64,000 bases of DNA, taken from Streptomyces sp. SA15. GTDB lineage: Bacteria; Actinomycetota; Actinomycetes; Streptomycetales; Streptomycetaceae. Below the pieces are notes generated by a model that saw only the letters and a program-made list of their open reading frames with translations, ran no database searches and was not told where the DNA came from. The stretch spans positions 32,844 to 96,843 of the forward strand of contig NZ_NTGE01000024.1 in the NCBI RefSeq assembly GCF_002291145.1, read 5' to 3'. The stretch's first letter is position 1, and the number at the start of each line of letters is the position of its first letter. Positions 52,024 through 61,814 of the stretch are shown here, piece by piece. The position numbers and the translations under genes are program-made.

Positions 52024-52351
52024 TGGTAATCCACCGGCAGAACCGACCAGGCCCCTCGCGCCACACCGGCACCTGCGACTTCGTCTTCGCCGCCTCCGGC
52101 ACCTGCGCGGTCTTTCCGGCCCGCTCCTCGGCGGCCTGCGCGGTCCGGCCGGCCCCGGCGTGGTCCTGCACGGGTTCGTCCGCTAGGGCCAGCACCTCGC
52201 CGACCCGCGAGCGAGCGATGGCCCACTCCTTCCATTCCCGCTCGGCCACGGCCAACTCGGCCTGGACGCGGTCGGCCTCCTCCCTCAGCTCGTCCACGCG
52301 ACGGCGAGCACCCAACTCACGCTGTTCCAACAGCCCAACCACCGACGGCAT
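51808..52351 (-). pseudogene. IS-associated HTH protein, two frameshifts
   Basis: Starts at ATG 52351 (GGGAGG upstream): MPSVVGLLEQRELGARRRVD, a coiled-coil (REEADRVQAELAVAEREWKE), SRVGEVLALADEPVQ, then KSQVPVWREG. A frameshift at about 52045-52050 moves to WSVLPVDYQRILKALADRAR and LTCQEMAAAFGMDV; a second moves to VEALRSKAKRLVARGWLAEP ending SGPGGGS at 51808. The 3' end overlaps the transposase gene antisense. Such proteins are seen next to IS5-type transposases in Streptomyces; function unknown. Confidence 0.72.
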
Positions 52352-52438
52352 CCACGACCTCCCGGGCAGCGACAGCACGACAGGCCACTACTCCCACGGG
52401 ACCGCCGACCCTACGCCCGACCAGCGAAAACGCAGTCC

Positions 52439-54012
52439 TCAACTCCGGAAAAACAACAGCTTCTCAGCTCCGAACTCGGCCGTCCGGCGGGTAAGGCAGC
52501 ATCGACGAGAGGCAGAGCCCGCCGGGATTTCAGGTGGCCATGGCCCCAAGCCCCGCGCCGGTAGGGTCGCCAGCAAGGACCGGCTCCGTAAGGCGACCAT
52601 CGGCGCAGTACCTCGCCAGGAGAGCTGCTCCTCGCCCGGTTCATCAGACTCAGGCGGCTGGTCGTAGGCGCTCAGGAGCCCTTCGATGCGCTGGTTGTTG
52701 ATCGACTGCCGGTCATACAGACGCTTCGCGTAACGGCTCAGCAGGACCTCGACGCTGTTCCCCGCCCGCTGGGCCACTTCGGCCGGGTCCGCGCCCGCGC
52801 AGAGCCATGTAGACAAGGCCGAGTGCCGCAGGTCGTACGGCCGTTTCGCGAGCGGGGTGCTGGTGAGCGCGGGCGGCAGAGCCAGTTCGCGGGTCTCGTG
52901 CCAGACCCGGTTGTAGGTGGTGTAAGTGATGATCCGGCCCTGCTCGGTGAAGAACAGCCGGCCGTCGTCAGCCGTGCCGAACGTGGCGACGTGGTCCCTC
53001 CACAGCGTCACCAGGTGCGGCGGCAACGGCACCACCCGCGTCTCTCCCGGCGGGCGGTTCTTCAGCACGCGCTCGTCATGGAACTTGCCGGTGTCGGTCC
53101 ACCGCTTGCCCGCCTGCGGCAGAGTGCGATGCAAGATCAGCCGCCCCCAACCGGTGCGGGGCAGGCGGCAGTCCGGCAGCGCCACCGCGACCGCCTCCTC
53201 TTGGCGTAGGCCCGCGTAGTACATGCCGGCGAAGAAGCCGACCAGCCGCCGGCCGCGGGCCCTGCAGTAGCCGCCGACGTAGGAGACGGCGTTGAGCAGA
53301 TCCCGTGCCTGGTGCGGGTTGGCCACTACCCGCGGGTGCACCGAGACTGACGGTTTGGGCACCCGCCACCGGATCTTCTGCAGTGGATGGCTGCCCAGCT
53401 CTCCCCGCTCTACGGCGTATTGGAGCGCGTGCACCAGCACCTTGCGTTTGCGGCGCATCGTCTCCACCGCCGCTTCACCGCCGTCCAGTTTGCGGCGCAG
53501 TGACTCCAGCACGTCCCGCGCCAGGATCGGATCGTGCAGGTCGACCAGCGGGCGAGACGCCTTCGCCACCCACTGCAACACCAGTCGGTCCTCCGCTGGC
53601 ATCTCCCCCTGCCCCGGCCCGGGTACGACGAAGGCCCAGTGCCGCAGGGCACGGCGCGGCAACTGCCCGTTGGGTCGGCCAGGAAGGTCCCACAGCATCG
53701 CCATCGTGATGGCGGTCAGTGCCTCGCTGACCTCGTCCCTCGTCTTATCCCCGGCCAGTGTGCCTGCGCGTACTGGGTCGCGAAGGCATACCAGCTCAGC
53801 TGGGACGGGCCCCAGGATCCGTGGGCAGAGTTGTTGCTCTGGGCCAGGCCCGTGCGGATGGCGCGCACCAGCTCCGCACCGAACTCGCCCGCCAGATACG
53901 CGACCGCGCTGTCGCGGTCCTGCCGTCCATCGCCATGGGGCGGTGCCGGGGATCGGTCCGTCGGCTGTTCGGGGTCTGGTGTAGCACCGTCGTGATGCTC
54001 GTTTGCGTCCAT
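52439..54012 (-). pseudogene. Tyrosine site-specific integrase, one frameshift
   Basis: Starts at ATG 54012 (MDANEHHDGATPDPEQP), continues DSAVAYLAGEFGAELVRAIR and WYAFATQYAQAHWPG. The CCCC run at 53749-53752 seems one base short; in the next frame it continues DKTRDEVSEALTAITMAMLW without a gap. The core-binding domain and catalytic domain follow: MYYAGLRQEEAVAVAL (first Arg), RPYDLRHSALSTWL (His/Arg box) and EVLLSRYAKRLYD (Tyr). The full length would be about 525 residues. Its homologue remnant is at 26.4 kb. If the frame break is an assembly error, it may be an active integrase. Confidence 0.8.
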
Positions 54013-54196
54013 GCCCGCCTCCTTCTGATCGGCGGGGGCATGACTGCCCGGCTCATTTACTCGAACATCCCCCGACAAGAGGGAACTCCGGCGGCGCCCG
54101 GTTGACGATTATGGATTGTCGGATGTTCAGCACGACCTGCGTCGTCGCTGGCCACCCCTGCTCCCGGTGTGGCCGGTCCTGCACCGTGGCTCGCCA

Positions 54197-54325
54197 TTCG
54201 CCAATCACGCAGGGCATAGGGTGAGCGCCAGTCTCTCGACGCCCAGGCTCCAGGTTCTTCGCCGGATGCGAGCCGTTCGAGAAGCACGCGCTGCCGTTCG
54301 TTCAGGGTGGACCACCGATGCACAG
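54197..54325 (-). pseudogene. Fragment of an HTH/helicase-associated-like gene
   Basis: The minus strand reads WSTLNERQRVLLERLASGEE, PGAWASRDWRSPYALRDWRM, like the start of actinobacterial winged-helix or helicase-associated domains (LSERQ...LERIAAGE...SAYALRDRGL). Nothing before or after fits, so only a fragment remains. Confidence 0.4.
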
Positions 54326-54469
54326 GCTTCAGCCCACACCGCACCACCCAGCCCTGGATAGAGCCGAAAGAGTGTCCGTCAGCAGTGGGAGTCCTCTGGG
54401 ACTTTCCTGGGACTTCCGGCCGCATCAACGGGCACGAGCGTGAAACAGCCGAAAGGTTATTCCTGCTCA

Positions 54470-57400
54470 TCAGCGCGCCGTGACTGCCCATCGCCGCAGG
54501 CCACAGGGCTGGCGCGTCTCTTCGTCGCTGAAGTCTTCTTCCCAACACGGCCACCATTCGGTGTGATTCACACCGGCTCGTGCACGGTTCCACAGGGCGA
54601 CGATCAACCCGTTGGGGCGATGGAGTGCCTTCGCGAAGCGATCAAGTGATTCGAGGACGATGTCGAGCAGGTGCCGCTCGTCCGCGATCCAGCGCAGCTG
54701 GGCGGTGTCGGCGAGGCGGATCAGTTGCTCGGGTTCGACAGGTTGGGCATATCGGGCGGCGGCTGTACGCATGGCGGCGCGGGCGTCTACACGCAGTTGC
54801 CAGATTCCGGGGTATTCCTCGGAGAGCGCACGCAGTACGGTGGCGGCTTCCAAGGTGCCTTTGTGCACAAGGATGTTCGGCAGGGTGCGGGCCATGTCGC
54901 GCAGCCGGTCATCGTCGCCGATGAAGCCGGATTGCAGGGGCTGGTTGACGACGGCGTCGATCCCGATCTGGTCGACGAGCAACCGGTAGAAGTCCGCTAC
55001 GTCGCGTTCAGGGAGCAAGGCGACGGCATTCGGCCAACTGCCGGACGGAGCGGGCATCCGTGTCAGTCCGTGAAGGAAAGCATCAAGGATGGCCGGGTCA
55101 TCAAGGCGACGACGGATCAGCGGCCAGACGAGCGGCAAGGTCGTGAGGTGCAGAAGGGCGACGGCCGCAAGCATCCATCGGACGTGCTCTGGTGAGTGGG
55201 GTGCGTGATCGGCTGGATTGTCGGCGAGCACGGTGGCTAGTTGGAGCGACGCTTCCGCATCCCTGCGGACCGCGAGCTCACTCAGAACGGCCTGCCACTG
55301 TTCTGGACGTCGGTCCGTTTGCCTGGCCCAGCTGTGCAGGGCTGGACGCGCGCTGTCCAACGGCAGTTCTGCGCAGGTACGAGCGATGGTCCGGGCAACG
55401 TCGTCGTGGACGCCGTCAAGGACTGCTGTGATCAGACCGGTGAGTGCTGCTTCGGCCCTTTGTCCGCAGATGCGTAGCAGTCGTCGATGAGTGTCGTGTA
55501 CGCCAGGGCTGGGGTGCATGGTGGCCAGGGCGACGGTCCATCCAGCCCATCTTGCGGGCTTTAGCCGGACGTTTGACAGGTCATCGACCAGGGCGAGCGC
55601 CGTGAGTTCGGGGGCGATGCGAAAGTCGATGGCGCCGTAGGGCACCAGGTTCTCGGCAGTCAAGGGCGAGACCGAACGCAGCACATGCAGGGCGGCCCGC
55701 GAGAGGAGGTCGTCCAGCTGGGTGCCGGCCGACGGCCGGGACGGCGCCTCGGTTACTGCAGCAAGCCATGAGCCTTCCCAGTTGGCGGGGGAACCGTCTG
55801 CTGTGTGGTGCAGCTCGCTGACAACCGGCCCAGGCGCTCCGTAGCTGATCCGGCGCAGTGGTGAGGACGGCGTCGAGCGCCGCGCGAAGGGCGGTTTCGT
55901 CGTAGGTGTTCTGTCTGCGCTCCGCCTCTCGGAGCTCGCGGTGCTCTCGCTCCCACGGCGACTCCGCTGGCGGGTTGTCCCAGAAGGCGGTGGCGGCGCG
56001 CAGAGTCGGATGAGAGGCTCGGGCGGCCTGAGCCCGTTCCAGCACGGTCCGCTCCTCGGGAGGCGGGAATGCAACAGCCAGGCGCGAGACTTGCTCATCG
56101 GCGGCAGACAGCAGGTCCCAGTGCTCCATCCAGTACAGGGCATCGGCCGAAGGAAGCAAGCTACCGATGACCCTGCCCACGTGCAATGCGAGGAATTGCT
56201 CTGCGCTGGCACGTGTGATCAGCAGTTCCGCAAGGCTGCGCCTGGTCTGAGCCTCCCGGCCCAATGCCTCTGCCAGATCCTGCAACGGGGTGTGCAGGTC
56301 CTGGCTGAAGAGGAATTCATGCTGTCCGGCGAGCCCCAGCAAGGCTTCCGTCACATTGGACAGCACGGCGTCGGATAGCGGTTCCTGACCGGCGAGAGTG
56401 ATGGCGCGGCCGAGAAGGGACACCACAAGAGCACGGCTTCGACTGTCCTCCGAATCGCAAAGGGTGTCACGGGCCCAGGTGATGGCTTCATCCAGCTCCG
56501 GCACGTTGATGAGCTCCGGGAATTCCCGGCGCAGCATGTAGGCACGGCCGATCAGTTGTGGATCCGGGTCGCGCACACTGCTCAAGAACTCGGCCAGCGC
56601 GATGTGGGTTGGCCACAACTGTCGGAGCGCCGCAGCGACGACCTCGGGGGACTCGTCCTTGCTCAAGGCACGGATGCGCTGGACTTCTTCGGCATCTGGC
56701 GCGCTGATCCCAGTCAGGGCCGCACCCGTACCTCGGCATGGGCGTCTCGGTCTTCGGCGAGGATCAGCAATTCGGCGCTCAGCTCGGGCCGGCGGCATGC
56801 CCGGGCGATGCGGACCACTCCGAAGAGGAGGTTCACCTCTGTCCTGGCTTTGAGGTACGGGCGTAGCTGTTCCGCCAGCTGCGGGTGGTCCAGGCGGTGA
56901 AGTGAGGCGCTATCGAGCCTGACGGTGTCGTCACTCTTGAGCAGGGTGAGGAGAGCATCAACTACGCGGGCCCGATCTCGGTCCGTTCGCCGGGCCAAGT
57001 CGGCGAGGAGCAGGACCAGGGCATCGTCCCGGAGCAGGTCTTCGAACACCGTTGTACTCGTGTCGCTACGCCAGGCAGCAACCTCCTGATGCGCGGGAAG
57101 GATGTGCCGGGACGGCCCGTCGCCGATCCACAGCAGCTCACGCTCCACAGCTGCCTGAATGTGGCGGCGGCGCATGAACTCGGCGGCGAGGAACTCCTGG
57201 TAGCTCTTGTGCGCGAACTCCCAGCGGTAGTCGCCCAGTGGCCTCAGCAGACTCGACTCGGTCAACTGGCTCAGCTCGTTCATCGTGCACGGAACGGGAC
57301 TCCCGAGGTGGCCGGGTTCATCGCCTGGGGCCAGGCGGGACAGTTCAAGGTCGTCGACAGTCGGCCCCCCGTCCGGGGGCGCGGCCAGCTTCGCCGTAGC

Positions 57401-57676
57401 GCGAGCCGCGTCTGTACCGCACTTACCCAGATCGAGCCGCTGCACAGGAAGACCCGCGGCCTCAAGGCCACGCTGTTCCTGCTCGAACGCGTACGACTTG
57501 CCCATGCCCCACTCACCCCGCAGGACGAGTACAGGTACCGCTCGCTCGTCAGCCAGCGGCCGTCCAGGAACCGCGCCAGAAAACAACGACGCCTGCGGCC
57601 AGCCATAGCGATCCCACTCCAAAGGCTGCCCCAGCGGGAAAACCCGCCGCTTCCACGGCAGACACGGCCACTCCAT
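54470..57676 (-). pseudogene. NACHT-type STAND NTPase (NLR-like, probable defence protein), degraded
   Basis: Starts at ATG 57676 after GGGGGAG (MEWPCLPWKRRVFPLGQ). Walker A is VLRGEWGMGKSYAFEQEQ. The NACHT middle (Walker B, sensor) is missing; the frame goes almost straight to the winged-helix end WEFAHKSYQEFLAAEFMRRR. A long helical-repeat region follows (LLADLARRTDRDRARVVDAL; DESPEVVAAALRQLWPTHIA; HEFLFSQDLHTPLQDLAEAL) down to EEDFSDEETRQPCGLRRW. One-base losses near 56718-56722 and 55826-55832 divide it into three frames. NACHT proteins of this layout act as anti-phage sensors; this one cannot hydrolyse ATP as it stands. Confidence 0.75.
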
Positions 57677-58065
57677 GACGCGCCACTCCCCCACGGTTCC
57701 CAGCGATACGACACCGACCGACGCAGCACTCACACCCTAGGAGGCGCCACTGACACCCTCCCTTCACCGAACGGCACTCCACCGGGCAGCAGAGCACGAA
57801 CCCACTGCCGCACTTCCCGTCTACCTCGCTCCCTCACTCACCGTGACCGATGCTGTTGTTCGGACGCCCTCCAACACTCCGCCGCATGCGCCTCCACAGG
57901 AGCGACCTCTCTGCGGTCGGAGACCCCCGATCGTGGGCGTCTCGAACGCCCCTGAGGGCCTGGGGAGTGTGGAGCTACGAAGCGGGCGCCAACCAGCGGT
58001 GGCGCCCCGAGCCGGTCGGCACCGACGGGCAGCGGCTTGGTTCGCGCCCCCAAGGCGGCGCCGGG
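57677..58065. other. Stretch without recognised gene
   Basis: Upstream of the NACHT remnant and downstream of XRE copy 2. No gene or clear structure identified. Confidence 0.35.
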
Positions 58066-58908
58066 TCAGGGGGTGAGCTGCTGGTGTCCTATGACGGAGA
58101 GCAGTTCGAGCTTTCCCTGGCTGTCCGTGCCGGGGCGGGCGGCCAGCACCACCAGGGTCTGAGCGCGGTCTTGGGTGCACAGGTACTGGGCGTCCATGTC
58201 GATACGGCCGAGGTCCGGGTGGAGGACGGTCATGGACTCCCCATAGCGCCGGGCGACCTCCCCGAGTTCCCACACGCGGACGAACTCGGGGCTGGTTTCG
58301 TGGAGTTCGGCGACCATACGGGCGGCCCGGTCGACGTCGCTGCCGGCCGTCAGCGCGGACCGCAGGCGAGCTGCCTGGGTGCGGGTGTGGAGCGGGCGGT
58401 CTTCTTCGACGTAGTACAGGCGCTCGGCCGGGTCGGTGAACCAGCGGTAGAAGCAGCTGCGGGCCAGGCCCGTATGGCGGGTCTGGTCGCCGAGCAGGGC
58501 GGTGGCGATCGGGTTCATCGCGAGGGTCTCGGCCATGTCGGTCAGCACCAGGGCCGGGGTGTCGGCGTTCAGGCGTTCCAGGACCCGCAGGAGGGCCGGG
58601 CTGACGTGCTCGTAGTGCTGGAAGCGGGCCGGGGCGTTGTGGCCGATGAGGGCGAAGAGGTGGTCGCGTTCGTCCGGTGTCAGGCGCAGGGCCCTGGCGA
58701 GGGCGGTGGTGATCTGGACGGACGGCTGCGGGGCGCGCCGCTGTTCCAGGCGGGCGTAGTAGTCGGTGGACATGCCGGCGAGTTGGGCGACCTCCTCGCG
58801 GCGCAGCCCCTGGGTGCGCCGGCGTCGGCCCTCGACCAGTCCGACGTCGGCGGGGCGCAGCATCTCGCGCCGCCGGCGCAGGAACTCCGCCAGTTCTTTC
58901 CTGTGCAT
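58066..58908 (-). CDS. XRE-family regulator with MmyB-like ligand domain (copy 2)
   Basis: A 280-residue protein very similar to the one at 48058-48894: HTH RRTQGLRREEVAQLAGMSTD, ligand domain with ALVLTDMAETLAMNPIATAL, CFYRWFTDPAERLYYVEED and LGRIDMDAQYLCTQDRAQTL, ending HQQLTP. ATG 58908 (MHRKELAEFL) is chosen. It is divergent from an SDR gene with the CCATGG element in the 152-bp spacer, the standard MmyB/SDR arrangement, so it probably represses or activates that gene on ligand binding. Confidence 0.93.
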   Translation of the reverse strand: MHRKELAEFLRRRREMLRPADVGLVEGRRRRTQGLRREEVAQLAGMSTDYYARLEQRRAPQPSVQITTALARALRLTPDERDHLFALIGHNAPARFQHYEHVSPALLRVLERLNADTPALVLTDMAETLAMNPIATALLGDQTRHTGLARSCFYRWFTDPAERLYYVEEDRPLHTRTQAARLRSALTAGSDVDRAARMVAELHETSPEFVRVWELGEVARRYGESMTVLHPDLGRIDMDAQYLCTQDRAQTLVVLAARPGTDSQGKLELLSVIGHQQLTP

Positions 58909-58947
58909 GTCCCCATGGTCGCCGTTTTGCGTCGGCCCAACCAGGGA

Positions 58948-58963
58948 TCGCCGATCCATGGAT
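58948..58963. promoter_or_regulatory. CCATGG operator element C
   Basis: TCGCCGATCCATGGAT in the divergent spacer, 40-55 bp from the regulator start and about 98 bp from the SDR start. It matches elements A, B and D over the CGCCGATCCATGGA core. Confidence 0.65.
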
Positions 58964-59060
58964 AAACCTTCCTCTCCCGCCTCCGCGCAGGCGCTCCTAC
59001 GGTCGGGGCTGCGGGCGCGACGTTCACCGGCCCGCAGCCAGCGAAGGAGAGAGACCCCCC

Positions 59061-59807
59061 ATGAAGATGACCGGCAACACGATCCTGATCACCGGTGGCA
59101 CCTCGGGCATCGGGCTCGGCCTGGCGCTGCGTCTGCACGAGGCCGGCAACAAGGTGATCGTCGCCGGCCGCCGCAAGGAACTCCTCGACGAGATCACGAC
59201 CGAGCACCCCGGCATCGCGGCGCTCGTCCTCGACGTCGCCGACCCCACGTCGATCGCCCACGCCGCCGAGAGGGTGGCGGCCGCTCATCCCGACCTGAAC
59301 GTCCTGGTCAACAACGCCGGCATCATGCTGCGGGAGAACCTCCTCGACCCCGCCTCCCTCCCGGTCGCCGAGGACCACGTCGCGATCAATCTGCTCGGCA
59401 CGATCCGGATGACGTACGCCTTCCTGCCCCTGCTCGCGGGCAAGGACGACGCGGTCGTCATGAACGTCACCTCGTCGATGGGCTTCGTGCCGCTGGCGGT
59501 CACCCCGACCTACGGCGCGACCAAGGCCGCGCTGCACTCCTTCTCCGAGAGCCTGCGCGTGCAGCTCGCCGACAGCGGCGTCCAGGTGATCGAGGTGGTC
59601 CCGCCGGGCGTGCGCACCACCCTCCTCGGCCAGCAGGACGACGAGAACGCCATGCCGCTGGAGGACTACCTCACCGAGACCGTGGACCTTCTGCGAGAAA
59701 GGCCCGACGCCAGGGAGATCGTCGTCGAGCGGGCCAGGTTCTTTCGCGAAGCGGCGGCGAACGGTACCTACGACGAAGTCCTGGCCATGCTCAGCGATTA
59801 CCGCTGA
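59061..59807 (+). CDS. Short-chain dehydrogenase/reductase (copy 2)
   Basis: A 248-residue DltE-like SDR closely related to the one at 49406-50155. Motifs are ILITGGTSGIGLGLALRL (cofactor), NVLVNNAGIMLRENLLDP, VVMNVTSSMGFVPL (serine) and PTYGATKAALHSFSESLR (Tyr/Lys). ATG 59061 follows AAGGAGAGAGACCCCC. No SnoaL gene follows here, unlike module copy D. Confidence 0.94.
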   Translation: MKMTGNTILITGGTSGIGLGLALRLHEAGNKVIVAGRRKELLDEITTEHPGIAALVLDVADPTSIAHAAERVAAAHPDLNVLVNNAGIMLRENLLDPASLPVAEDHVAINLLGTIRMTYAFLPLLAGKDDAVVMNVTSSMGFVPLAVTPTYGATKAALHSFSESLRVQLADSGVQVIEVVPPGVRTTLLGQQDDENAMPLEDYLTETVDLLRERPDAREIVVERARFFREAAANGTYDEVLAMLSDYR

Positions 59808-60059
59808 GCGGGTTCGTTCTCGCCGTAGATGAACGCAGTCCGGGGAGATCACCCCCCGGAAGAACTCGATGCCGCTTGGCAGGAGGTGTCCGCCCTCGAT
59901 CAACCGGTGCCGCCGGGACCAGCGACACCCCCCGGATCATCAAGCAGCACCGGGCACTCGCGCCTCTGGCCGGCCGGGCGGTGGAGAACCGCACTGGTGT
60001 GTGGGGCGGCAGCGTCCGCCATCGCAAGGGAAGCTCCGCGCCCTCGGGTGGTCCGGTGT

Positions 60060-61814
60060 TCAGGACGGGGCGACGGCGAGGACACGGTTGAGCGCGCTGT
60101 CGGGGCGGGTGGTGAGTTCGTCCCAGGTGCCTTCCTCCGTGATGCGGCCGGATTCGAGGACGGCGATGCGGTCGGCGCGGCGGATGGTGGCGGGGCGGTG
60201 GGCGATGACGATCGTGGTGCGGTCTGCCTTGCCGAGAGCGGTGGCGAGTTGGGCGTCACTGGCGTTGTCCAGGTGGGCGGTGGTCTCGTCGAGCACGAGG
60301 ACTCTCGGCTCGGCCAGCAACGCGCGGGCGAGAGCGATCCGGGCGCGCTGGCCCCCGGAGAGGGTGGAGCCGCGCTCGCCGACGAGTGTGTCCATGGGGG
60401 CGATCCGGTCGACGCCGCACAGCCGGGCCGTTTCGGCGAGGAGGTCGTCGTCCGCCTCGGGCGCGGCGAGCCGCAGGTTGTCGGCGAGGGTGCCGTGGAA
60501 GAGGGGAGTGTCCTGGCCCACCACGGCGACGGCACGTCGGAGTTCGGCATCGCTCACGTCACGCACGTCGACGGGATCGCCGTTGCCGGGTATCAGGTGG
60601 ACGGTGCCCTCGGACGGGTCCCAGAATCGGGCCAGCAGGTGGGCGCAGGTCGACTTGCCGGCGCCCGAGGCGCCGACCAGTGCGAGGGTCTGCCCGGCGC
60701 GGACTGTCAGATCGACTCCGTCCAGCACGGGCCGGCCTCCGTAGTCGAAGCTCACCTGGTGCAGCTGGACGCCCAGCGGGCCGGTGGGGAGCGGGAGGGG
60801 TGAGGCGGGCGGCGGGGCGAGAGCGGGGGCCTTCAGGGCCGCGTCGACCCGGGCGGCTGCGGCGCGCAGTCCCACTGCCTGGCTCAGTGCCCTGGCCGAC
60901 TCGGCGACGGGGCCCAGCACCGACAGGGCCAGCGCCATCGCCGCCGGGGCCCATGCGCCGTGCAGCCGCCCGGAGGTCACGGACTGTGCCGCGGCAGCCA
61001 CGACGCCGAGGACCGCGAGCACGATGAGGAGGTCGCGGACCGCGGCGGCCATGGCCTCCCAGGTGGCCTCGGCACGCTGGGCCTCACCCACCTGCCGGCC
61101 CTGTTCGGCGAGACGGCCGCGCCGCTCGGCAAGCCCTCCGAAGGCGAGCAGCTCACGCAACCCGTCGACGGTCTCCACGGTGTCGGCCGACAGCTTCGCG
61201 GCCGCCGCCCGGGTGCGGGCCCCGCGCGCCGCGCGTCCGCGCGCGTCGGCGAAGGGCGCCGCGGCGAGCAGCGCGGCGACCGGCAGCACCGCCGCCAGCA
61301 GCCATGGCTCCACCGCGGCCAGGGCAGCGGCGCCGCCGGTGAACACCACCCCCGAGGCGAGGAGTTGGGCGGTGGTGTGGGCGTAGAAGAACTCCAGTGC
61401 CTCGACGTCGGCCATGGCGGTGGCGGCAAGGTCCCCGCTGCGCCGGCCGGCGACGCGGGCGGGCGCGCCGCGGGCGAGCCCGTCGAAGACGCGCACGCGC
61501 AGTTCGGCCAGCACCCGGTAGGCCAGGTCGTGGCTGAGGTCCATCTCACGCCAGGTCATCAGGGTGCGTACGAGGACGAGGACGATGAGCGCGCTGACCG
61601 TACCCGCTGAGGGGGCGCGGTCCTCGATGACGGCGGTTCCGACGGTGTGCGCGGCCAGCGTCAGCAATGTGACGAGCGAGCCCTGTTCGATGAGTGCGGC
61701 GGCACAGGTGCGGGCCATCATGATCCGGTGCCCGGCGAGGGCGGGGAGCAGGGCGCGCAGTGAGCCGCGCGCGGGCACGTCGGCGGTAGCGCGGTCGGTG
61801 GTGGTGCTGCTCAT
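60060..61814 (-). CDS. ABC exporter, fused membrane and ATPase domains (second half-transporter)
   Basis: A 584-residue half-transporter. Six membrane helices lie in residues 20-310 (MADVEALEFFYAHTTAQLLA; VRDLLIVLAVLGVVAAAAQ). The ATPase has Walker A ALVGASGAGKSTCAHLLARF, signature STLSGGQRARIALARALL, Walker B VLVLDETTAHLD and the H-loop VIAHRP. Its start overlaps the stop of the neighbouring ABC gene by 4 bp, so both form a CydDC-like heterodimer. In this setting, peptide or natural-product export is likely. Confidence 0.92.
   Translation of the reverse strand: MSSTTTDRATADVPARGSLRALLPALAGHRIMMARTCAAALIEQGSLVTLLTLAAHTVGTAVIEDRAPSAGTVSALIVLVLVRTLMTWREMDLSHDLAYRVLAELRVRVFDGLARGAPARVAGRRSGDLAATAMADVEALEFFYAHTTAQLLASGVVFTGGAAALAAVEPWLLAAVLPVAALLAAAPFADARGRAARGARTRAAAAKLSADTVETVDGLRELLAFGGLAERRGRLAEQGRQVGEAQRAEATWEAMAAAVRDLLIVLAVLGVVAAAAQSVTSGRLHGAWAPAAMALALSVLGPVAESARALSQAVGLRAAAARVDAALKAPALAPPPASPLPLPTGPLGVQLHQVSFDYGGRPVLDGVDLTVRAGQTLALVGASGAGKSTCAHLLARFWDPSEGTVHLIPGNGDPVDVRDVSDAELRRAVAVVGQDTPLFHGTLADNLRLAAPEADDDLLAETARLCGVDRIAPMDTLVGERGSTLSGGQRARIALARALLAEPRVLVLDETTAHLDNASDAQLATALGKADRTTIVIAHRPATIRRADRIAVLESGRITEEGTWDELTTRPDSALNRVLAVAPS

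Noticed and set aside
59829..60059. Short protein-like phrases on both strands between SDR copy 2 and the ABC gene
   Set aside because: No family recognised, no ribosome site and no continuous frame with good codon bias.
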